A DNA stretch of 64,000 nt from Neelides folsomi (Eukaryota > Arthropoda > Collembola > Neelipleona > Neelidae): assembly GCA_034687125.1 (NCBI GenBank), contig JAQGBZ010000277.1:1-64000 (forward strand), given 5' to 3'. The notes under the pieces were generated by a model. That model ran no database searches and had not been told where the DNA came from. It was given only the letters and a program-made list of their open reading frames with translations. How positions within the stretch are numbered: position 1 is the first letter of the stretch; each line of letters begins with the position of its first letter. A program made the position numbers and the translations under genes. Shown here piece by piece: positions 40,876-52,084 of this stretch.

Positions 40876-42369
40876 TTATTCTGTGTGGTATTTGGCTTCG
40901 ATGTATTGCACAAGCGGGACCGATGGTGGAAAGAATTCGCAATGGTCATTTTGTACCCTTACTGGACACTTCTTCTTAGTGTTTCCCTTAATGCCTAAAA
41001 TGAAACATCACATTACAAATTACATTCAGTTAATCTTATTAAAAGTGTAAATTAATCTTAATTTTAATAATCTTACTGTGAGACTGAAGGTTGTTATATT
41101 GACTGAGCGCATGGAGCATTCCACGTTGAAAACTGTCAAGTGGATCCGAAATGAAAGTGTCTCTTGGTTTGTTGAGAAAGAAGTCAAGCAAAGTTTCCTC
41201 GAGACGCTCCATCATTCCCTTTATAAATACATTTAAACAAAATTACTATACAATAACTCCATATTATTATGTACCATACAGCATGGATAGATTCATGTAT
41301 GGATATGGCGTATGATATGACATGTTTTGATGTATGATAAGGATTTACAAGTGGCAAGTGACGTTGTCTGAGCCAAGTCCTCAGATTCCTGCAGATTCCA
41401 TTGAAGGCTTCTTCTGGAGCTTGAACTGCAGATGATGACTTGTGGCTCGTTCCAGCATGAATCTCCTCCCGATCCTCTTGAGGGTCGAGGAAGTGAGTGA
41501 GAAGATGAAGCATGTCGCTCCGAGATCCCTCGAGTAGTTTTGCAAATGCCCGTGATGAGTTCACAGAGGGGAAAAAATCCTCAATTGAGACTTCGCCAAA
41601 CTCCTCTTCCCTCTCCTTCATCAACTGGGTCACTACAAAAGAGAGAATGAGAACCTTATGGTTCGTCGTTCTACCCCTCATTTCACTGTGCAGTTAAAAA
41701 GAATTTCAATATTATGTTTTGGATCTCTTTAAATATTTTTGTCGATTTAATGTTAGCTGATCATATTTGCTGTTAATAGATCATTTATGACTACACCACA
41801 CTACAACTACAACTTATGTATTAAGAACATTTTCGGCTGTATTTTCAACAAAATGTGAGCTATAGCATAATGGCCATTGAATATTTTTTAATATTCAATG
41901 GTCATATTATGCATTATGTAAAAGTAAGCACAAGGCTTTATGAACTTTATCTTACAATTTTCGAATCGTCGGAGTTTCCTGGCTCCAGATCGTCTCATCC
42001 TTGCTGAGCTCGCAAAGTGATCAATAGGAATTGCTGGAGTTCTTTGAACAATTCGATTCCGTAAACGATGAACTCGTTGTCGATAATTTGGAATTTCCTC
42101 AGTTTCAGATCCTCCATCAGTCGTGTCTCCAACGCTGGAAATAAAAACCAATTCATTAAATTCCAAATTCTCGTCTTAAATACACAAATGACATTTGGAT
42201 AAATATCTGACAGGAAGGCTCTGGTTTAATTTCATAAAAATATTATTTTGAAAGTGAAAATGAGAACTTACAGGTTGTTTTCATTGTTGATGATTTCATC
42301 AATTGTCAACTCGTCTTGGTCGGATGGGTTAATGGCTGCTCTTGGCTTGTTACCTTTAATGACCCCCAT
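40876..42369 (-). CDS. R3HDM4: R3H domain-containing protein 4-like
   Basis: Small R3H protein of unclear role; R3H domains bind single-stranded nucleic acid. Five exons: 42369-42272, 42134-41956, 41632-41280, 41218-41077, 40994-40876, giving 296 aa (human R3HDM4 is of similar length). Similarity to human is plain in MRRSGARKLRRFEN, in APEEAFNGICRNLRTWLRQR before the R3H part, in MERLEETLLDFFLNKP, in SFQRGMLHALSQYNNLQS and in the end HCEFFPPSVPLVQYIEAKY. The segment between, IHAGTSHKSSSAVQ, is variable. The N-terminus (MGVIKGNKPRAAINPSDQDE) is acidic and unlike the vertebrate one, so an upstream exon is possible. Orthology is fair rather than certain. Confidence 0.82.
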
Positions 42370-44023
42370 GATTGATCAGAAGTTAAACGATTCTTTAGAT
42401 TGAAACAGAGAAAGACAACTTCGGATGGGAAATGGTATTTATCATTCCTCAGAAGCTCTTCAACTCTCTGCCTGCTCTTCAATCTCCTTCAAAATAAAAA
42501 GTCAATGATTAAACTTATCATTTTAAGCTTATCAAACCCCATGTGTGTCATATGATAGTTCGTGACTATTGCTTACTCAAGCACTTTAATGAGTTTTAAA
42601 TTTCTTTAAAGTCAATAACCAAAATCTAAGCTTTTACAAAAGTCAAATAAATATCACGTGAACACAGTGAACTACATTAAACCCAACATTAAATCTAATA
42701 AATTATTCTAATTCATGTAAGTATATAAGAAAAACCCCATCCCAGTTCTTTACCTTAAACAATTGATACTAAATGACAATGGCAAATAAATAAGTCAAAT
42801 AGGGGATTATGAAGTTAAAACATCTGTTAAATTACTATTCAATTTCAACTTAACTGTACATTTATCTCCAACAACTAAATATTCTGTGTGTGTTAATGTT
42901 ACAAATGACAATGACAGGACAAATACAATAAAATAAGAAATTTGATCGATCAAAAAATAAAAGTGAAATGTAAACAAAAATAGAAGGTTCAATTTTGAAA
43001 GGTCTCCATGAACTTTACCTCAAATGGAGCTGGTTGACTGTTGTTCAAATTACCTAGCTAATCCAGTCCCAACTATGCTTAACTAATGATAAGAGGCTGG
43101 TAATGTTTTTGAGTGTAAAAATAGTCAGGAGTGATGCAAACACGAGTTGAGTTGAAGCCAATGAAGGTGACAAGGTGAGGGCGGATGTTTCTTGGGGGAT
43201 TGGGGGAACTTAAGGGGGAGAAACCAGAGGACGCACCAACAACGACCACAAACAAACACCAATGAAATCTCATGGGTTGAATAATCCTTTAATTAAATTC
43301 ACCTTTCACTTTTACCTATATTTTCTCAATTCTCTATCTTCTGTATCTTCTGTACAGGTCAATGCATTGTGCATAGTGCAACGATTATGCTGTGTGTAAA
43401 ATCAAGGGTAATAAATAGTAGAGTAGACTAACCAATCATAAGAGTAATATTAAATTAAACATTAAAACTAACGATAAATGCATGCATTACACTTTACATA
43501 AATCTATAATTTTATGACATTAATTTATTTTTATGACATCTAATTCGGACTTTCACTCAACTTTTGAAATATTGAGATGAAGTTTAAAAGATGTTTTTAT
43601 TGTAATATACTAAATGGCATATTTGCAAAGGTCAGTCGTTTTTATTATTATTTTCCATCATTTGGGTAAATTTCCATTAAAGTAAAATTGTTCATAAAAT
43701 GTCCACTTTGTTATACAGTCATGGTCTAAAGTTCTACTAAAACAACAAAAAATATACATGGATTACATACATACATGGAAGAACTTGCCTATTCACTATA
43801 AAATTAATTGAAAACCATTGTGTTATAATGTGATATGCAGAAAATACAGATACATCCTTATTACTATTACATTATTGCTATTACCTTACATTACTAAAAT
43901 ATTCAAGATATAGTAAAATAAACACTTATATTGTTTTTTTTATAATAATATGTAATATCTATTCTTAATAATAGTTACCTATCTATATTGTAATGTTATA
44001 AATACATAATATTTTAGTTGGAG
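42370..44023. other. R3HDM4 upstream region and MOXD1 3' flank
   Basis: 1.65 kb. 42370-42500 is the likely R3HDM4 promoter and 5' UTR. A small minus-strand frame with signal-peptide character lies at 43079-43273 (separate entry). The remainder is AT-rich. Confidence 0.35.
43079..43273 (-). CDS. Possible small secreted peptide, 64 aa
   Basis: A single-exon open frame starting MRFHWCLFVVVVGASSGF, which looks like a signal peptide. A short mature part with two Pro-rich stretches (LSSPNPPRNIRP) and one Cys follows. Base composition is less AT-rich than the flanks. I recognise no family, and it could equally be a chance frame in a 5' UTR or first exon of R3HDM4 or another gene. Low confidence. 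Confidence 0.2.
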   Translation of the reverse strand: MRFHWCLFVVVVGASSGFSPLSSPNPPRNIRPHLVTFIGFNSTRVCITPDYFYTQKHYQPLIIS

Positions 44024-47000
44024 CTAATAACCATCAATGGCTAAATCAATGTCATATATGAACCATATAAATGCTATAAATAATAATGAGGTAAGATGAA
44101 CATAAAGTGAAGTTCGGAAAGAGGAAGTTACGCTTGGAGCTTCAAATGAGGAAAAGTCTGTTGGAATTGGAGCTGCAGTTGATTCTTGTTGACGGCATTC
44201 ATATAATGCTTGGAGAGGTTCCTTGTATTCGACGAACCTTGGAGAAAATGTCACAATGCTCTGAAAATCGAAAGAAAATTCAAAGTTAATGAAGCATACA
44301 CAATGAAAACATGCTTGTTGAGAGATGCATAATTAAAAAATTTTTCCTATAACAAAATTATTGATTAACAGAAAAAGACTTTTGAGACAGCTTTAACACC
44401 CATGTACAAAATTCCTCACCAATTTCTTAGTCTTCCGAGTTGAATATTTTTTATTCACTCTTTTAAACATAATGAATAATGAACGATAATTGAGTCACAA
44501 GTGATAAGGAAAAGTTTCAATTTCAAAATAATTCTCTCCACAAGATTAGGAGTAACAAAATGGTTGACCCGTTCGAAAGGGACAAAGTTTGAAACTGACT
44601 GAAATTGGAGATCAGAACACCCAAGGACCGAGGAATCTCTCCTTAAGTCGTTATTTTAACTGCATAGAGAGGACTTATACACCTATTACCTAATATATCG
44701 GGTGGTCCAGAGATCGATACGTATTTTTAATGAGTGATATCTTTTTTATTTATTAACCGAATTTCGTTAAAATTGGCAAGTATATACTTTATATATCGTA
44801 TAATATAAGTAAAACCTCAAACTCTTCAATTGAACCCTATTTACTTCATTACCTCTCTGCAACCAACATTCAGTTGCCCCGCATCCTCTTTTGCACATAG
44901 CAACCGGGGTTTCCGCGAATGCTTTTGGCTAATAGCCTCTTTCAATTTAACAAAAGTAGACTGGTTTTTTGACATGACCCTAAATGAAGAAATCAAGGGG
45001 AGTCAAATCGGATGAGTTTTTTTATCATTAACCATCTTAAATTTATGATTGATTAAAAAACGCATCGATCTCTGGTCCACCCTGTACTTCTATACATTAT
45101 ACGAGTACTCGTATGAAAGAATGTTGTATCATACATACATATGGTATATGAACTTTACAAGTAGAGTAGGCACTTCGTTACATGAACCTTTACTATCTAT
45201 GTATGTGTCTTACAGTTCTTACAAAGAGATGCTTTGTCTCTCCAATATAAGTGTTTATAAAGATAATAAAGACCCCTTTTCCCTAAAATGTAAGGACTCT
45301 TCAAAGCACTGGTTTGGTTCAAAGGAATATGTCCTTTAACATCTAAGGATCTCCTCGGGTTTTAGGGAGAAGTTGAGTGTTGGGATTAGGGACTTAAAAC
45401 AGTTGTGAAGGGCTGTTCAAGAATTCATTATCTCTTTCATCTTCCGACCGGTTTGGTTCAATTACACTCGTAATTAATACTTCTTTAGAATCAACACTTC
45501 AAACTACTTGAAATAGAAATGCCCAAGAGATGCTTTAATTAATAGATTAAATTGGCCTTTGTTTTATGTATATAATAAATGCTGATTAAATGATTATATT
45601 TAAATAATTATTAAATGCTATAACTTATAATCACGACTTTAATTAATTTTAATATAAAATGGAGATTTACCTTATTTGTAGGAATTGCTCTGTTTCCCAA
45701 ACTAGAGCAAAAGACGTAATGCGGGCCGTTTTTCGACATCTCCTCAAAATGTTTTGCGACCCGTTGATCAGACCAATCAAGTTCTCTTAAGTATTGACCG
45801 AATGATAAATTATGGTATTCGAGAGGCTTTGAGATCGTCAGGTAATCAAATGGATTTTCCCGTTCCATTTTATTGTTCGTTCCCACGTTGAGAGAAATTG
45901 TATTGTCAGAAGGGGTATAGCCGTCACTATACAAATCATGACAAATGGATATTAGTAATTAATTTTACAATTTTTTAAGAATTTAACATAGTTGAGTAAT
46001 TTAATCATAGTAAATAGTTAATATCTGTAAATATCCAATAGGGTAGGTATATTAATTAACCTGAGTTGAAGATCATTATGCGGGAGGTTCATTAATTGAA
46101 GAACGTGTCCTTCCACTTCTTCAATTCCAATGTTCCTAAAGAAAGACTCAAATTCTGGTTGACTTCTGCAATCGAGGAGCTCTGCTTTTGGATAGTAATA
46201 AATGAATGCTTCGCACATTTCTTCTTTTGTTGAAAAACCACCCTAAAGAAAACAAATGATTAATTATTCTAAATTCTGAATAATTAAATCCTGCCATGTT
46301 ATTGAAATTGGTTAAAGATCGTTAAATTAAAGATGAACAAGAATGTGATTTACTTACAAAAGTCATGTTTGATTTTCTCGTACTGTCATAATCGCATTCC
46401 ACAATGAGTTCATCTCCTGGTAAAATTTTAATTTCTTTCTCCAGTCTTCGGAAGATTTGATAATTGAAATCATAATTGTTTTCCTGATAATAATTACTCA
46501 TTAATCTCACTCACAATCAATGTCAGTTTATGAATATTACATATTTGTATATTTGTAATGATTAACGAAAATGAATAATGAAATCCCTACTTTAAACAGA
46601 GGATGCAATTCCTTTCCATTCCTAACATGTCTCAATGAAATCTTCTTTCCAATCAAATGAGCATGGAGTATTCCACTAAGGACATTTATTCCTTCTTCAG
46701 GAAGACCCTAAAAATCCATATAATAATAAATAATTGTTCGTTTTAAGCAATACATAATAAGAGCAATATGCTTAACGGCATTTTGCTCCTGAAATCTCCA
46801 AAAACCATCCATTGTGGATACTTGTTAGTAATGTATCAATTTATCAACATAATTTGAAGTTCCATTAATTACATTCTTTGTGCAGTCAGAAGAACAAAAT
46901 CCTCTCGTTAAATAACTCTCTTGCCCAGGAGGAATCATTTGGAAGGGAGAAACGCGATGTCCAAGGAAGATTGCCCCAGCATCATTTTCACGTAATTCAG

Positions 47001-49689
47001 AAGTGTAAAATATGCGCAGTCCAGAACTGTCGTGAACTTAATAAAAGGAAATAAAAGATTAAAATTTCAATATTTGCAAAAAATACTTAATCATTATTAG
47101 AGTAATATCTATAAGGTAAATAACACATTCAATTGTAACTTACATTTTCTCTGTTCAGGATTATCGTAATGTATTTCAAGTCTAAAATACGTCCCTTCTC
47201 CATTGAGTTCTCCAATTGGAATTCCAACATGAGAAGGAAACATTTCACCTAAAATGAAAATGACTTTAATTAACTTAATACAATTTTAATTATTTTCTCA
47301 ATTATCATTAATCTCAAAATTTGAGACTCAAATGACATTTTTACACAGTTTTACTGAAAATAATAAGCTTTATTTTCAATATTCTTTTATTACCTTCCGA
47401 TCCAACAGTCCATGAATAAATGATGTTAAAACAGTTTTTGACCACTTCAAAGGGTATAGAAGGAGAATAGCAATCCCCAGGAGAATTGGATAAATATTTT
47501 TCAAAGAGCCGATGAGTTCCGCCAAGATATTCAGGAACATGGCAAGCTATTATAGTGATATGATGCAACTGACTCTTATTCTCTTCTTGGATCAGTGGTC
47601 GGATCTAATATAATAAAAAGAGTTAAACCACAAAATAATCAATAGCGTTCTGGCTGTTCTGATTTACGACAATGAAAACCAAACCAGGCATTTCATTGAC
47701 ATTTTATGACATTTTGTTGATTAACTTTTTAAACATGTCGTTCCCATTTCTTACCCCGATTAAATGATGTTTTTGGCGAACATGTGGGAAACGAACGATT
47801 TTGCACATGTAGCTTGTTGACCCGTTTACTTCAATCTATAGAATACATTAACATCATAATATCAGTATTAGCTATTCAAAACTGTCTACACTAAAGAATA
47901 CTAAACAGTTTAACTTTTACATAAATCCTTACATAAGGAATCTTATAAAAGCTTTTAAAATCAGCCTAAATTCCTAAATAAAATAATAAACTTCCAATAG
48001 TTTAAGATACTCTTAAAGCCGATCACAATGTTTAATTTTACTTTATATTGAATATTATATTGTTGGCATTTTATAGTATTTACGAATTTTCATCTTTGTA
48101 AACCAAAATTCATTAAATTGTTAAATGCAGTTAATAATTAAACTAATTGAGTTTTTAGGTTAATTCCATCTAAATAATATGTTATTAACCTATTTAAATC
48201 CAATATGAAAATGTAAATCTCCTTACTTTTGAAAAAGATAAAAATGTTTTCATAACCAAAAACGATAAATTCGACCTTTTCCACATTTTCACATTTAAGT
48301 CAAATTAATTCATTCTATGATCGTAATCTTTATTAGCAAGTTTATTTTATCTGAAATCGCCAATATCAATTTACCTTAAAATGATTTTTAATTCAAAATC
48401 TCCCTACTTTTAAAAGAGTTAACAAAGTTTACAAATTAAAAAACAGTAATTTATTGATCATTTTCATTAATTTAGTAGCAGATGATAAACTTTGCTACTT
48501 TCCACAAACCGTTGAAAAGCCAAACATTAGTTAAAAAATTTAAGTTTATTTTATCATTTTTAAAATTTTAATTCATAGAAAAGTAATTTTTCTTCCTTCA
48601 TTTTGTTCAATATGTAAATTGTTTACACTTTCCATCTTTCGAATTTAATGATTCATAAATGTTAAATATTTATAAAGATCCGTTTATTCGATCATAAAAC
48701 TCTATTAAGATTAATGTTAACGGCCGGCAACGTAGCGTAGCAAGAAAAGCATAGGCTTAACATTTCTTACATTGTCCATTGTGATGTCCCAGGATTTGAT
48801 TGTTGGATGATTGAATACCAGATGACCATAGTCGGGGAACTTTGAGGGATTTGGTGGAGCCCTTAAATGAATACTTCGAGTTCCTCGGTTTTTCACTCCG
48901 TGATATTTCAACCCAGTTGAGGGATCTTCAAAGAAAATGGCCCAAATCAACCGCATTGTGTCATTCTGAAAACAGAATATTAGAACCTATGTAAGCCAAC
49001 TGACCTAACCTTATACAACCATGCTGTGCTCATTCCAAAAGGAAAATTCTCCCCAAATGCATATTTGAATGAATGGGAAATCTCAAGTTTCTTACTCCAA
49101 TTGTGAGGTCATGTCTCGTGTCGCACGTTTCCCATCTTCTCCTAAACAAAATCGTTGTTCGGCCTTCTGCCTTCGACCCAGCAATAAGTTCATAATCCTG
49201 TTGTGGGTCTTCCACCGGTTCCATTGTTCCAAGTGCATGGTAATCCTTAAATCAACGTAATAAATCATTCAATTATTCTTAAGACCCTTTACCTTTACTT
49301 TCATAAACAGATTCTAAATTATGTATTTATCTAACATTAAGTAAAGTACAAGCAGTAAAATTGTTCTAAATTGAATAATAATAATAATGACATGATTTTA
49401 CTTTAATGTGTGGAACTCCTTGATTGTCAACCCATCCAATGACAATGTCACTTCCAGTCATTCCACCATTGGGAGAAAATCCAATTCCAAAATGCCCCGT
49501 TGTAGGAGCAGAAACTTGCATTGTGAGATAGAACGGATCTTCAGAGTCCCATTTAACTTCAATTTCTTCGATTGTCATTTCATGGGACCACTTTGGCATA
49601 AAACTGTTTCCAGTAACAAAACTCAAACTAAACACTAATGTTAATCCCAAAACTATTAAAATTAACTTTTCTCCCTTCATTTTGTACAT
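44024..49689 (-). CDS. MOXD1: MOXD1-type copper monooxygenase (DBH-like) with DOMON domain
   Basis: Copper type II, ascorbate-dependent monooxygenase related to dopamine beta-hydroxylase; the substrate of MOXD1 is unknown. Twelve exons: 49689-49402, 49245-49096, 48965-48771, 47835-47755, 47604-47394, 47248-47144, 47036-46873, 46707-46591, 46483-46358, 46242-46061, 45926-45671, 44260-44024, giving 703 aa. A signal peptide and DOMON domain come first (GHFGIGFSPNGGMTGSDIVIGWV). The two copper sites follow: the first with His in KHHLI (about 234-235) and LHHITIIACH (about 252-260), the second with HAH (413-415) and the Met in GGFSTKEEMC (488). The last exon (about 79 residues) ends in a hydrophobic segment (TSLYVHLTSLLFIAFIWF) that could anchor it in the membrane. 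Key copper ligands are present. The long last intron holds a mariner remnant. Confidence 0.93.
44698..45084 (-). mobile_element. Mariner-like (IS630-Tc1-mariner) element remnant in a MOXD1 intron
   Basis: About 387 bp bounded by inverted repeats: left cgggtggtccagagatcgat and, read on the minus strand, right cagggtggaccagagatcgat, about 25-30 bases each with few differences, flanked by TA. Inside, the minus strand reads SDLTPLDFF then GHVKKPVYFC, the C-terminal transposase signature RSPDLTPLDFFLWG common in arthropod mariner-like elements, followed by a short decayed tail. It is a short internal-deletion copy: the catalytic N-terminal part is gone and stops are present. It cannot move by itself. 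Confidence 0.85.
47836..48770. other. Long AT-rich intron 3 of the MOXD1-like gene
   Basis: The 935-base intron between exons 3 and 4 of the copper monooxygenase. It shows weak internal similarity (ctccttacttttgaaaaagat near 48220 and ctccctacttttaaaagagtt near 48400), perhaps an old duplication or an unrecognised repeat. No coding frame or RNA gene seen. Confidence 0.35.
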
Positions 49690-52084
49690 TTTGAATTAAT
49701 CAATCAGCCTATAACAGATTAACTTTTTAATGCTACAGTTTTAAAATTAACGATACATTAATACTGTATAAATTTATAATTCTGAGTCTAAATTTATAAT
49801 TCTGAGTCTAAATTTATAATTCTGAGTCTAAATTTATAATTCTGAGTCAGTAACAATTTTAAAAAAAACTTTAATTTTACATTGTCAATTGTCAAATTAT
49901 AAAATACTGTTTATAAAAATCATAAACTGTTTATATAAATAACAGTAGTTAAAATAATAGTATTTGTAGTAGTTATTATTTTATTATATAATTTTTGTAA
50001 TATTAAGTATACTAAATATAATAAATAAGTACTAATTGTAAATAGTTTGTGAACGTTATTTTACTACGGAGTTTCTCCCAAATGTTGTGTGAATGAACGG
50101 AGCGTAGAAGAAGAACTGGAGAGAGAAAGGAAGTGGAATCTCGAGCGGCTCTGCTGGAGGGTGAACAGATTGAAAAAGGTGGAAGTGGAAGTCCCGTCTA
50201 AAATTACTTCCACATGTTGAGATAATCCCTTATGTATTTATTTCTTCCTTTCTTCCCCAAACCTCAGAGAAGGTAACCTGAGATGAGTCCAATAGAAGTA
50301 TACTAATACTCCCTATCTACCTCTCTCATAAAGTATGCAGTTTCAATTGATAAGTAATATAATAAGGGTCCACCGGAATACTCAAATGTTTAGGACTTCT
50401 GTTCTCTTCTTCTCTTGCGATAGGGAGAAATTCCCTATTTCCATCACCTTCCTCTGTGTGGGTGCAAATGCCGAAAGCTCATTTTTCATTTGAACCTTAG
50501 AAGACTTAGACTTAATGTTAGACTTAGACTTTAATGTTATAAGACATTCGTATATAACATTAGTACATTAGGATTATTTTCTTCCATGTTTTCATACAAA
50601 GTTCCTTGATGAATAAGATGTTGATATGAAATGAGTTTCGGGTCATTATTTATTTACATACAAATTATCCACGCACTCCTCGGTTCCTTCAGTTCCTTCA
50701 GTTTCTTCTTACCATTTCTTTTAGGAGAGAAAGGGGTGAGATTTACATTCCATATATCTCTTTACCAAAACATTCTCATCACATCATTCATTTCGAACGG
50801 AGTGAAGGAGTTAAGAAGGAGTTAAGAAAGAGGAAGAGCGATAGGTTGAATGGGAATAGCGGAGTGTAAATACTCCACTAAATTTCCCTTAAAAAGACCA
50901 TCGTCTGTTTCTTCCATTTTTTCCGTGATATTTACTCACCCAAGTTATTTACGATTATGCAACACACACCAGTACTCAATGCTCTTTTGTGTATGAATCA
51001 GAATTTACGAGAATTGGGATGGAGAAAAGACAGTGAGTTAAAGGAGAGTTTACACACTCACTTTTACTATCATGTGAAATGGTAATATTTAGATTTTTCC
51101 TATCTTCTTCGATACTCACACACTAACTATAACATTAACTGCATTAACTACGTTACATTCTGGAAATTCATGGATGGGAACTTGGGAACGAAAGGGAGCG
51201 AATGCAAATGATAATAAAGTTTGTGCGTGTTAAGTAAATGTTATCAAAAGGAAGTGATAAGAGAGGTGGAGACATTCTCCAGATCCAAAATCTCCCATTT
51301 TATCTCCTTATACAGTTACATTTTATCTACAATATTGATGAGGGCGAGTCAAGCCGTCTCACTTTTTTAGGTGATTTATATACAAATACAATGTATACCA
51401 TACCATACGGATAGATACTGTAACGTGAGAGAAATTAAGCAATTGGGATCGTTGGGGGTCTAATCTTGAATTTCGTAAATAAAGTAGAATTTAAAAGGAA
51501 AAAGGGCACTAGATTCGCATTTCCTAAAATAATCTTTTTGATGGCTCCTTTGTAATGGACCGTCAAGGCTTTGAAATTCTTTCATGCATTCCTTTGTATT
51601 CACTATTCTGACTGAATTAACTGTATGATAAATATACACTTTCATTACTTCTTGAATGACTTGTTAAATTGGAAGCTTAGGAGGACTGCGCTTTATTGAA
51701 AGCTCAAAAAGTCAAAAGTCTCATCAAGATTTCAAATTAATGGATTATCAAGTCACTTTTGGCAACATAAGTGATGTTACAGATTTTTTTTTAAATTTTA
51801 ATTTTGGAGATGAATTCTGATGAATTAATCATAAATGGGGATTAAATATAAAAGTGTCTTATTGTGAGTCTTATATGGTAGTCTCTTACTTGTTAGCATG
51901 AGTATAGGAAATGTTATGAGAATGGACCGGATGGATTTTTTGGATTGATTGTAAGCTCAAAGTCAGTTGCAGTTTGGTCGATAGAATTTTACTCGATTTT
52001 GATAGCTTTTATCTTTAAATTCCACCTGGCTTTCCACCTTTGGTAATTTGATTGTGGGTTGAGTCAGTTAGCAGTTGAGAGAAA
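49690..52084. promoter_or_regulatory. Large divergent interval MOXD1 / PPP1R42-like
   Basis: 2.4 kb between two start codons on opposite strands. Apart from the tandem repeat there is AT-rich DNA to about 50050, then a long purine- and pyrimidine-patchy stretch (50060-51300, e.g. gagagagaaaggaagtgg) less AT-rich than usual here. It may hold regulatory DNA or unannotated non-coding exons. No open frame with coding character was found. Confidence 0.35.
49769..49848. repeat. Tandem repeat, 4 copies of a 20-bp unit
   Basis: Four exact head-to-tail copies of TAAATTTATAATTCTGAGTC. It lies 80 bases upstream of the MOXD1 start codon, in its probable promoter, and is an ordinary minisatellite candidate likely to vary in copy number. 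Confidence 0.97.

Noticed and set aside
48200-48600. Two loosely similar stretches inside MOXD1 intron 3 that might be a duplicated regulatory unit
   Set aside because: Similarity is limited to about 25 AT-rich bases and fades outside; it could be chance. Noted only as a weak internal repeat.
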